Below are positions 42,629-50,115 of a stretch of 64,000 nucleotides of DNA, in pieces. The position numbers and the translations under genes were made by a program. The stretch's first letter is position 1. Each line of letters opens with the position of its first letter. Source of the stretch: Candidatus Iainarchaeum sp. GTDB lineage: Archaea; Iainarchaeota; Iainarchaeia; Iainarchaeales; JAGVWC01. A model generated the notes under the pieces. The model searched no databases, was not told where the DNA came from, and saw only the letters and a program-made list of their open reading frames with translations. Location of the stretch: contig JAGVWC010000010.1 of assembly GCA_018304465.1 (NCBI GenBank), forward strand, positions 1-64,000, read 5' to 3'.

Positions 42629-43027
42629 ATGACCCAAGAATTCGTCGTCCACAAATCTGTCATTCACGGAAAAGGCGTGTTTGCTTTGCGCGATTTCAAA
42701 CCCGGAGAAATCGTGATTCATTGGGACACCACGCGACAAATTTCCCGCGCTCAATTCGACCAGTTACCTGAAAACGAAAAAGCATTCATCGCAACATACA
42801 AGGGAAAACTCATTGTCCAGCAAGCCCCCGCAAAATTCGTGAACCACTCCTGTGACCCGAATACTCGCGTGAAAAACTTCTGCGACACCGCAATCAAGCC
42901 CATCAAAAAAGGAGACGAAATCACAACCGATTACCGCGACGACCCCGGATCCGAACTCGACATGTCCTGCAACTGTCAAACCCAAAATTGCACCGGGCGC
43001 ATCAAAGGAAAAAAACAAACAGTCTAA
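42629..43027 (+). CDS. SET-domain protein (lysine methyltransferase-like)
   Basis: 132 residues from ATG 42629. SET motifs in order: HGKGVFALRDFKPGE, FVNHSCDPNTRV (SAM-binding NHxCxPN), GDEITTDYRD (catalytic Tyr) and a post-SET Cys cluster CNCQTQNCTG. These enzymes transfer methyl groups from SAM to protein lysines; in archaea chromatin-type proteins are possible targets. The last bases overlap the convergent CYTH gene. Confidence 0.88.
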   Translation: MTQEFVVHKSVIHGKGVFALRDFKPGEIVIHWDTTRQISRAQFDQLPENEKAFIATYKGKLIVQQAPAKFVNHSCDPNTRVKNFCDTAIKPIKKGDEITTDYRDDPGSELDMSCNCQTQNCTGRIKGKKQTV

Positions 43028-43599
43028 TTCATCAAGCCTTTTTTCTTGAGCAACAAATAGGGATACCCGCGCTTGTCGGCTTTTGACACATTCAACCCCA
43101 GCGACTCCGCGAACCGATGCACACGCAAACGAGTTTCGTCCACGCCTCCAAAATCCTTTAACGCTTCGATTTCAACGAAAAAACCCAAATCCTTGACGTC
43201 GTCAAGCGCGATTTCAAACTCGTGTTGAAAAACAAAAGCCTCGCGTTTTTTCTCGATCGAAACGATTTTTCGAAAACCCAAAGAAACAAACAAGCGCTCC
43301 AAACCATCGCGGTTGCCCACATCGGTTTCGAATTCTTCGCAATGCGAAAACACTTCCACATTCTCGGGAAAAAAATGCTTGTAATTCAAAATTACTTTGG
43401 GACCGCGTTTTCGAATGCTTAACCATTCGAACGGATAGGCAACCGCCAAAAAATCCCGATGCGGCGCATTGAAATAATCATCCAACTGGTTTGAAACATG
43501 ACTGGCACCGCACGAACCCGATAAGCGTTCGGTTAACCGGTCAAACTCAGCTTTGTCCACCGGAATCTTGATTTCAACTTCCTGATTATGGGCCGCCAT
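43024..43599 (-). CDS. CYTH-domain protein (class IV adenylate cyclase/triphosphatase fold)
   Basis: 191 residues from ATG 43599. The signature ExExK reads EVEIKIPV near the start; WLSIRKRG, KVILNYKHF, CEEFETDV and FEIALDDVKDLGFFVEIEAL supply the alternating basic and acidic strands of the tunnel fold. Members act on triphosphates or make cAMP; the substrate here is unknown. Convergent with the SET gene. Confidence 0.85.
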   Translation of the reverse strand: MAAHNQEVEIKIPVDKAEFDRLTERLSGSCGASHVSNQLDDYFNAPHRDFLAVAYPFEWLSIRKRGPKVILNYKHFFPENVEVFSHCEEFETDVGNRDGLERLFVSLGFRKIVSIEKKREAFVFQHEFEIALDDVKDLGFFVEIEALKDFGGVDETRLRVHRFAESLGLNVSKADKRGYPYLLLKKKGLMN

Positions 43600-43689
43600 G
43601 CCGAAGTCAAGGAAAAAAACCGTTAAAAACGCCACGGGTGGCCAAAAAAATAAAAAATGAGAAAAAAATAGAAAAAAAACAGCGATTAT

Positions 43690-43818
43690 TTATTCGTCAA
43701 ATTCTTCTTCGCTGTCCGAATCGTCGTCATCGTCATCGTCCCAGTCGTCGTCACCGGAATCGCTGTCGTCACCCGAATCGTCGTCATCGTCGAACGCCAT
43801 GAAATCTAAGGCTTTCAT
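43690..43818 (-). CDS. 42-residue highly acidic protein
   Basis: A short frame from ATG 43818 starts MKALDFMAFDDDDDSGDDSD and is nearly all Asp, Ser, Gly and Glu to its end (SDSEEEFDE). An exceptionally good ribosome-binding site AAAGGAGGGG lies 9-10 bases before the ATG, and TTTATATATA lies about 60 bases upstream. These signals say it is a real, probably well-expressed gene. A metal- or protein-binding acidic peptide or nucleic-acid mimic is conceivable but unproven. Confidence 0.7.
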   Translation of the reverse strand: MKALDFMAFDDDDDSGDDSDSGDDDWDDDDDDDSDSEEEFDE

Positions 43819-43968
43819 CGTTGTGCCCCTCCTTTAGAACTATAAAAAATTTTAACAACTATTTCTCCGTAGTATATATAAATCCGACGGCGGGAAGGGT
43901 TGTATAAGGGAAAAAACCGCCTTTAAAGCCGTTTTAAAGGTTTTTTGGCCTTCCATTACCTCGAAAAA

Positions 43969-44041
43969 GGGCCCATGGTCTAGCGGTTAGGACGCGACAT
44001 TCACACTGTCGAGCTCGCCGGTTCGATCCCGGCTGGGCCCA
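43969..44041 (+). tRNA. tRNA-Val(CAC)
   Basis: Acceptor GGGCCCA pairs with TGGGCCC; D arm GTC-TAGCGGTTAG-GAC; anticodon arm CGACA-TTCACAC-TGTCG with anticodon CAC; T arm GCCGG-TTCGATC-CCGGC. The discriminator is A and CCA is not encoded. No intron. An AT-rich TTTTAAAG stretch lies upstream, and a T run follows directly (terminator). Confidence 0.96.
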
Positions 44042-44088
44042 ATTTTTTTGGTCAAAAAAACCAACCACTATTTTTTTGATAGTATTCA

Positions 44089-44817
44089 ATGTCCTTAAAA
44101 ACAACTTTTCACGGAAAAACATATACCATGGCAGAACACGACCTCCTGCTGATTCGAAAAATCGAAAACCTGCAGCGCGAACTCATCAACACCAAACAAA
44201 AACTCGGAGAAGTCGAGCAACTCAAAAAACAATTCAGTCTCCTCCAAAACGCGTTTAAGGAAATCCAAGAAATGGCAGGACACAACCCCGAACTGGGACC
44301 CGTCATCCAGCGGCACCTTCAAGACAAACAAATCTACACCTGGTTTTACCACCTCAAAACCACGGCGCATCAAACCAACAACCTGTTAAACGACTTCAAC
44401 CAAGACATGGTGGAAGCCACCGCGTTTTTGGAAACCCAACGCACCTGGCGCAATTATTCTTTTCCAAGCCACATCGACCTCATCACGTTTTTGGAAGAAA
44501 CCGGATTCGTATTCGACATCAAAACCTTCAAGTTCCGCCCCAACTACATGGGCGTCATTGATTTTTCGCCGCTCGAAAAAGAAGAAATCATTCTCAAAGC
44601 AACCAACGATTCGTGGACCATCGAACCCTCGAACATCAAATACGTCATCAGCTACCTGATGGACAAACGCGCGCCCGTGAGCTTCAAACTTGAAAACGAA
44701 TTCATGCGATTATTGGTGAAAAACAGCCAAACCGTCAAAATCGAAGGCCAAAACCTCATGATCCGCCGCCTGGATTTGATCGTCAAAACCAAAAACGGAA
44801 CCGTCCAAAACGATTAA
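44089..44817 (+). CDS. hypothetical protein with N-terminal coiled coil
   Basis: 242 residues. Residues 20-65 form a likely coiled coil (LLIRKIENLQRELINTKQKL). The rest has helices followed by alternating strands to the end (MIRRLDLIVKTKNG). No known domain recognised and no membrane segment. An internal ATG at 44128 is an alternative start. Runs in the same direction as the methyltransferase-like gene 25 bases downstream. Confidence 0.65.
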   Translation: MSLKTTFHGKTYTMAEHDLLLIRKIENLQRELINTKQKLGEVEQLKKQFSLLQNAFKEIQEMAGHNPELGPVIQRHLQDKQIYTWFYHLKTTAHQTNNLLNDFNQDMVEATAFLETQRTWRNYSFPSHIDLITFLEETGFVFDIKTFKFRPNYMGVIDFSPLEKEEIILKATNDSWTIEPSNIKYVISYLMDKRAPVSFKLENEFMRLLVKNSQTVKIEGQNLMIRRLDLIVKTKNGTVQND

Positions 44818-44842
44818 AAAAAACAAAAACACTCTTCTTTTC

Positions 44843-45418
44843 ATGCCAAAACCCAAAGAAAACACCCGACGGTTGCGACCCATCGTCGTGCATCTGGGAA
44901 ACATCGGCGAATACCGCAAAGGAGAACGACCCGCCGAAAAAACCCGTCGGTACGCGCGCAGGTTTCCCGGCATCCAATTCATCGGCATCGATTTGAATCG
45001 GTTCGAAGGACGCCAACGCCGAAACTGGCGCCAACTTCAGGACAACTACCGAAAACAACTCAAGCGATATTCCCCCGAAAGCATTTCCTTGATCAGTTCC
45101 GACATGAGTCTCGGCCACACCTTCGAATTCCTCCTCGGACCCAGGGCCACGCACCGCGAAATATTCCAAACGATCTACGAAAAACTAAAACCCGGCGGAA
45201 AATTCTTGATGACGGTCGGCGAAACCCAACTGGAAGGAAAACCCAATGTCGTCATGATGTACTTGCTTGCCTGCGAAATATTCGGGGAACGAAACGTCGA
45301 AATCAAAAAGGTTCCGCCCGGCAAAAGCTGGACGCACTGGATGAAAAGATGGGAAAAAGAAGACAAAACCCCGGTGTACGTGATCACGGCAATGAAAGAA
45401 CGGAGGAAGAAAAAGTAG
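44843..45418 (+). CDS. Rossmann-fold methyltransferase-like protein
   Basis: 191 residues with basic ends. IVVHLGNIGEYRKGERP stands where motif I is expected, IQFIGIDLNRFEGR gives the acidic strand, and YEKLKPGGKFLMTVGE is the strand-turn typical of class I methyltransferases. Motif I is degenerate, so activity is uncertain. It follows the coiled-coil gene on the same strand. Confidence 0.65.
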   Translation: MPKPKENTRRLRPIVVHLGNIGEYRKGERPAEKTRRYARRFPGIQFIGIDLNRFEGRQRRNWRQLQDNYRKQLKRYSPESISLISSDMSLGHTFEFLLGPRATHREIFQTIYEKLKPGGKFLMTVGETQLEGKPNVVMMYLLACEIFGERNVEIKKVPPGKSWTHWMKRWEKEDKTPVYVITAMKERRKKK

Positions 45419-45471
45419 CCGCGGAAAAAAAGTTATGTAGATTTTAGCGACATAACAAATTCGTGTTTTTT

Positions 45472-48060
45472 TTAATCCGTAAACGCCGTCGCGGTCACGC
45501 CGCCATCCCAACTAAACCGCGGACGAATCTTAACCAACCACAACTTTTCCGTATTGTCATCCAAAATCAACGCATATCCTTTTCCGCGCGGCATTTCCTG
45601 GTACAACTTGTCAAAATCCGAATGCAAATACGTCGGACGAAGCTCCGACACCGCGGCAATATCCGATTGCGCCGTCATGCGATGACTGATAAACAAATCA
45701 CACTGCGAAATCGCGTCCGGATGAATCTTGTTCGGCCGCTGGGTCGCAAGCAACAACGACAACCCCGGCTGTCTTCCGACACGCACCCATTCCAACAACA
45801 CATCCAACGCGACATTTTGCTCGTCTTTGGGCATAAACATGTGGGCTTCGTCAATCAACATCCAAATCAACGGCATTTTCGATTCGCGACTGCCGCCTGC
45901 AATCAAATTCGCTTCTTCTTTTTTCCGATACAACATCCGTTCCTCGAACAGTTTTTTTCCGACCAACGCCACGATAATATCCCGCGGTCCTTCCATTCCA
46001 ATCGCCTGGCGATACGCGGACACATCAATAATCGTCACGACCCCCGGCTTTGCCAATTCGCTTAATTTTGTTCCGTCTTTTTCGAGTAGTCCCCAGGTTT
46101 TTGCGGCTCCGAGCCTTCCGATCAACGCGGACTTTGTCAAGGCATCCGATTCCGGATCTTGTCGCACCATTTTAATCATGTCATCAATGCCGTAATAGGT
46201 TCCCAGTTTTTCCTTGATGTCTTCCACCAACCGCGTCAACAACACGCCTTCGGGATCCTTCCAGGTTAATTTGAACAACGCCAACCATTCTACGCCCTCC
46301 AATTCACTGACTTTTAACGTGAACGCGCCGTCCACCGGAATCCCGTTTTTCTGATAAAACTCGAGTTTTCCCGCGGGCACCATCACGCGCACCGGAGAAG
46401 AATCCGGTTCCAAATCCCACGATTTCAACTCCGCTTTTTCGCGCGAATTCGGAATCTTTAACGTCCAAAAAATCCCCACGGTATCGATCGTGATCACGGA
46501 GATGCGGCTTTTGATATCCGCCATTTGCCGCGCGAACTCTTCAATGATGACGGACATCGTGTAACTGTTATGAACAATAATGTCATTGGCCACGAAATTG
46601 TGGTGCTCCGGCACCGAAATATCGAATACTTCGCACGGACCCGATAATACCCGCACAGACTTTATTTCGTCCCAGAAAATATCCGAATCCGCTAACTTTT
46701 CGATGATTTTGTTATGGTCTAACCGCGCGATCTGCAATAGTTTTAGCCGGGTTGGAGCGTAATGAATCGATTCGCGCAAGCTCTTTGGGAACGTTAATCC
46801 CATTTCTCGTCCGATTTTTGCCCAGGATTCCGGGCGGTATTGGTTCCAGATTTCTTTTGGGATCGTATCCGTGTTCGCATTGCGCTTGATTGACTTTATC
46901 TGTTCCAACGCTTCTTTTTGGCGGGTTTCCTTCTGTCCGAAAAACCCGATTTTTTTCAGGAAAAATTCGACATTGTTTCCTCGCAATTCCAACTCAAAAC
47001 TTGGAAAGACACGTCCTTCAAAAACAGTGTTCTTCTTTCGAAGCACTGAAAGGATCCCGAATCGATTCAACAGATGCTGAACCTGGCGGATTAATTGCTC
47101 CGAAACAGATGCGTACGCGATTCGCCAGGATTCGGTATTCGCATCGAAAAAGATTGTTCCGTCACAGCTGAACAGACGGTTTAGGAAAAGAGAAACTTTT
47201 TGTTCCGGCGACTTCAAGATCGAATCAGGAATAAATTTTGTATGCGAATTAACGTTGAATAGGCTCAATTCCTTCAGACGCTGTTTTAATCGATGCGGCT
47301 TTCGCGTCAGATCCATCTTGACAGGATAATCCCGGTTCTTTTTTGGTCTGAATCCCGCGACAACACGCAAACACGCGTTTGAAGCGACGGGTTCCACTCG
47401 AAGATTCGAGTCAAATTCCTTCAGAGCGTTTTCAAAATCACCCTGAATGGCTTCGTCGGTATTCGAAAACCACACGGCGTGCCGGGCCAAATGCCCTTCC
47501 GCGATCAAATACGCGAGGAGTTTCGTTTCCGCTTCAGAAACGAACTCGCTCCCAAAAAACGGCTGAATTCGCGGTGTTGCGATTCGAGAACCGATCGGAA
47601 GATCCTTGGCCGGAAACCAACCGCTAATCGTCAAAAGCGGATGCTCCGGAGTCAATTTGATCTTTTTTCCACTGTGCAATTCGATTTCAAGAAGTTCGTT
47701 AACAGTTCGGGAAAAAAATTCTGTTTTTTCCGATCCCACGATCTTGTAATCGGCATTCAATGAAGCCACTTTGTTTGATTCTTGTGCCAGTTCGCGGATC
47801 GGTTTTAGGGAACCGTCCGCCAATGGGATCAATGTATCTCCGTCCAGGCACTTTCCCCCACCGCGTTTTCCGCACACCAAAATCATATGCGGCTCGGCGA
47901 TGTCAATCAAGACTTTTCGTCCCAGCACGGGTGTTTGTCCGCCGCTCATCACGACTTTTCCGATGTACGCGGTCGCGCGTTCCCCGTACTTGGCAATCTT
48001 GCTTTCGCTTCGACCCAGAATCTGTATGCCTTCGCCCAAATTCACGTTTTCCATTGCCAT
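45472..48060 (-). CDS. herA: HerA-family DNA translocase/ATPase interrupted by an intein
   Basis: 862 residues from ATG 48060 (or 48054). N-extein 1-70 ends at the Walker A stem CGKRGGGK; after the 428-residue intein the C-extein resumes with SYTMSVIIEEF, completing GKRGGGKS. The rest has MPLIWMLIDEAHMFMP (Walker B), LEWVRVGRQPGLSLLLATQRP and SHRMTAQSDIAAVSELRP, as in HerA/FtsK-like hexameric translocases. HerA resects DNA ends together with NurA; no nurA gene is in view. The extein sum, 434 residues, is a normal HerA-like length. Without splicing the ATPase cannot bind nucleotide. Confidence 0.9.
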   Translation of the reverse strand: MAMENVNLGEGIQILGRSESKIAKYGERATAYIGKVVMSGGQTPVLGRKVLIDIAEPHMILVCGKRGGGKCLDGDTLIPLADGSLKPIRELAQESNKVASLNADYKIVGSEKTEFFSRTVNELLEIELHSGKKIKLTPEHPLLTISGWFPAKDLPIGSRIATPRIQPFFGSEFVSEAETKLLAYLIAEGHLARHAVWFSNTDEAIQGDFENALKEFDSNLRVEPVASNACLRVVAGFRPKKNRDYPVKMDLTRKPHRLKQRLKELSLFNVNSHTKFIPDSILKSPEQKVSLFLNRLFSCDGTIFFDANTESWRIAYASVSEQLIRQVQHLLNRFGILSVLRKKNTVFEGRVFPSFELELRGNNVEFFLKKIGFFGQKETRQKEALEQIKSIKRNANTDTIPKEIWNQYRPESWAKIGREMGLTFPKSLRESIHYAPTRLKLLQIARLDHNKIIEKLADSDIFWDEIKSVRVLSGPCEVFDISVPEHHNFVANDIIVHNSYTMSVIIEEFARQMADIKSRISVITIDTVGIFWTLKIPNSREKAELKSWDLEPDSSPVRVMVPAGKLEFYQKNGIPVDGAFTLKVSELEGVEWLALFKLTWKDPEGVLLTRLVEDIKEKLGTYYGIDDMIKMVRQDPESDALTKSALIGRLGAAKTWGLLEKDGTKLSELAKPGVVTIIDVSAYRQAIGMEGPRDIIVALVGKKLFEERMLYRKKEEANLIAGGSRESKMPLIWMLIDEAHMFMPKDEQNVALDVLLEWVRVGRQPGLSLLLATQRPNKIHPDAISQCDLFISHRMTAQSDIAAVSELRPTYLHSDFDKLYQEMPRGKGYALILDDNTEKLWLVKIRPRFSWDGGVTATAFTD
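46567..47850 (-). mobile_element. intein with LAGLIDADG endonuclease in the herA P-loop
   Basis: 428 residues. Begins with Cys (CLDGDTLI), block B is TPEHPLLT (67-74), endonuclease motifs are LLAYLIAEG (111-119) and LFLNRLFSCDG (221-231), and the end EHHNFVANDIIVHN supplies the penultimate His and terminal Asn; the next extein residue is Ser. All residues needed for splicing are present. The endonuclease motifs look intact, so the element may still home. Confidence 0.93.
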
Positions 48061-48579
48061 GGCATACTTTACACGAAGTCCGAATTTTTAAAACTGTCTC
48101 ATTGCCAAAAGCAATGGAATAGGTTCAAACCATTCAATGAAAAACAGTCGTTCAAAAACGAAAAAAAAGTGTTATCGTTGACCAGGCAACGACGTGAGTC
48201 TTCGCCGCGAAACCGCGGTTGTTTTGGCGGGAACACTCGAAAAAGCGGTTCGTTCCTCCACGATTTTTTTCCGTGGCAACCGATTCGTTTCAAACGCTTC
48301 AATATGCTGGTCTTGTACGCGTCGACCCGTTACCGAGTTTCTTCGAAAACCCCTAAAATCCACAAATGTATCAGACAAACAAAACCACCTATACTATTTA
48401 TGCGCCCATCTCATTTAATACCCGAGAAACCCGGTTTTTTTGAAAAAAAAGACTTTTTTACTGGAATCGATGGCGTTGGCTGGAAAGAATAGGGGAGGAG
48501 AGCCGCGGGGGAGCGGCCCTCCCAAAATCCTTTTGTTGGACAAAAGGAGGTGGGGTTAAGGGGGGTAATGAAATTAGCA
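48061..48579. other. intergenic region upstream of herA
   Basis: Over 500 bases without a firmly supported gene. A minus-strand frame 48172-48378 (68 residues, TTG start: MSDTFVDFRGFRRNSV and basic end) has a TATA-like ATAAATAGTAT about 20 bases upstream and may be a real small gene. The right part holds two G-rich hairpins listed separately. Confidence 0.35.
48493..48565 (+). repeat. two adjacent hairpins and a G-rich motif
   Basis: A compound stem (GGGAG ... CTCCC around CCGC/GCGG, 48493-48523) is followed by a perfect 8-bp stem CCTTTTGT/ACAAAAGG (48529-48547). GGGGTTAAGGGGGG comes right after (48552-48565) and occurs again inside the next gene at 48835-48848. On the minus strand this lies downstream of the winged-helix gene and may end its transcript. 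Confidence 0.45.
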
Positions 48580-49110
48580 TCAATGGTTCGCGAGATACAC
48601 GACCTTTTTTCCGGATTGGATTTTTTTCAGGTAACCTTCTTTGAACAACTTGTTCAAACGCTGACACGCCGCATTCAAGCCTTTGTATCCCAAAGACGCT
48701 TTGACGATTTCGGCGTCGACTTTGCCTTTTTGATCCACCAGGGTCAAAATCATTTGGTCTTGTTCGGGCAATACCTCAAACAAGTTTTTTTTGAGTTCCC
48801 TGGTTTCGGGAGAAGGGGCGGATGATTGCAGGAGGGGGTTAAGGGGGGAAAACCCTGCCTTTTGGGTTTTCCACTCAAACATCAACTGGTCATACTTTTC
48901 ATTTAACTGCGAAAGCAATTTGTTCGTTTCTTGACGCTCTTGCACGAGTTTAAACAACAAGGCCGAAACAACCGCCGGATTGTTCGAAACCTTTAGAATC
49001 TGATTCAAATCCACGGATAAAGAGTGGAACTCCGGAGAAACACTTTTTAAAACCGTTTCTACATCCGTTCTAAGCGCATCTGCTGATTGTTTCGAATCAT
49101 GATTTTTCAT
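48580..49110 (-). CDS. coiled-coil winged-helix DNA-binding protein
   Basis: 176 residues. The N-terminal two thirds are helical (LFKLVQERQETNKLLSQLNE is a coiled coil). The C-terminus (residues 117-176) is a winged helix: MILTLVDQKGKVDAEIVKAS, then LNKLFKEGYLKKIQSGKKVV. Tandem TATCATGATA palindromes stand just before its start, suggesting that it represses itself. Target genes unknown. Confidence 0.7.
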   Translation of the reverse strand: MKNHDSKQSADALRTDVETVLKSVSPEFHSLSVDLNQILKVSNNPAVVSALLFKLVQERQETNKLLSQLNEKYDQLMFEWKTQKAGFSPLNPLLQSSAPSPETRELKKNLFEVLPEQDQMILTLVDQKGKVDAEIVKASLGYKGLNAACQRLNKLFKEGYLKKIQSGKKVVYLANH

Positions 49111-49114
49111 GCTG

Positions 49115-49135
49115 TATCATGATAGTATCATGATA
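49115..49135. promoter_or_regulatory. tandem palindromic operator
   Basis: TATCATGATA occurs twice (49115-49124 and 49126-49135) with one base between; each copy is a perfect palindrome. A third core, ATCATGAT, lies at 49097-49104 inside the start of the gene. The spacing of 11 bases places the sites on the same DNA face, typical of cooperative repressor binding. Confidence 0.75.
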
Positions 49136-49234
49136 TTTATAAATGAATGTGTCCAAACGGGCCTAAAAATAAAAAGGAAAAACTATTTTTGAAAAGACTC
49201 TTTGAACCCAGTTGATCTGCCAAAAAAAGCTTAT

Positions 49235-50077
49235 ATGGTAGAAAGACGTTCTTTTGCCATGAAATTATCCGAGACCGATTTGGCATGGCTCGTCGGCTTT
49301 ATTGAAGGAGAAGGAAGTTTCGGAGTTTCAATTTGCATTTCAAAAACCGACCAAGGCATAAAACCCACTCTTCTTTTCAAACTCGCTTTAGCAGAACGCG
49401 ACAAAGAAGTCATCTACAAGCTGAGAGAAATGCTTGGCATCGGATGGATTACGTTCAAACGAAAAGAACTCTGGCAAAAACACGGCATAAAAAACGCCTC
49501 CAATCAATATTCTTTCTTGGTGACCAGCGTCGATGAATGCCAAACACTCTGTAACCTGCTTGATGAAAGCCTATTCAAAACCGCCAAGAAAAATGATTTC
49601 CTTTTATGGAAAGAAGCAGTAAAAAACATTGGCAATTTTGAACACCTTAAAAAAGATGGATTGCTACGACTCGCAGAAATCCGAGACATGATAAACGGAC
49701 CTGAAAAAACAACAAACTACAAAGCCAAAGCATTTTTCATGAATGCCATTGAAAAAAGACCCCAATTATTCACCATACAAGCCATTGAAAAAAGAACAGC
49801 AAAAGCAATTATTGTTCGGGAATCTATCAAACAAAAGAAATCCAAAATTTCCCAATACAAACCCAAATTTGAGATAGCCCCCGAGGACCACGTGTGCATT
49901 GATTGTAGAAAAAGCCTCGCAGATCGAAACGTCCGAGCCGAGCGATGCGAGACCTGCAGAAGAAAACACCTTAACAAACTTGGATACCAATGGCTCAAAA
50001 AACACCGGGCAGCGGTTCGATACATGGCCCAAGACGTGTTGGCGGGAAAAAAAACCGATCGCTGGCAAAAACAATAA
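49235..50077 (+). CDS. free-standing LAGLIDADG homing endonuclease with zinc finger
   Basis: 280 residues from ATG 49235; TTG 49202 and ATG 49259 are alternatives. One LAGLIDADG motif, LAWLVGFIEGEGSFG (residues 17-31), with YKLREMLGIGWI and the matching C-terminal helices predicts an active homodimer. An added C-terminal CIDC ... CETC zinc finger is unusual for this family. No host intron or intein surrounds it, so it is a free-standing gene. Target site unknown. Confidence 0.85.
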   Translation: MVERRSFAMKLSETDLAWLVGFIEGEGSFGVSICISKTDQGIKPTLLFKLALAERDKEVIYKLREMLGIGWITFKRKELWQKHGIKNASNQYSFLVTSVDECQTLCNLLDESLFKTAKKNDFLLWKEAVKNIGNFEHLKKDGLLRLAEIRDMINGPEKTTNYKAKAFFMNAIEKRPQLFTIQAIEKRTAKAIIVRESIKQKKSKISQYKPKFEIAPEDHVCIDCRKSLADRNVRAERCETCRRKHLNKLGYQWLKKHRAAVRYMAQDVLAGKKTDRWQKQ

Positions 50078-50115
50078 TCCGTTCTGATTCAAAGCCTTTT
50101 TTTGATAAAGAACCA

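Noticed and set aside
43690-43818. GTC/GTCATC repeats as a possible microsatellite or CRISPR-like array
   Set aside because: They are Asp and Ser codons of a small acidic gene with start signals; units are not spaced by unique spacers.
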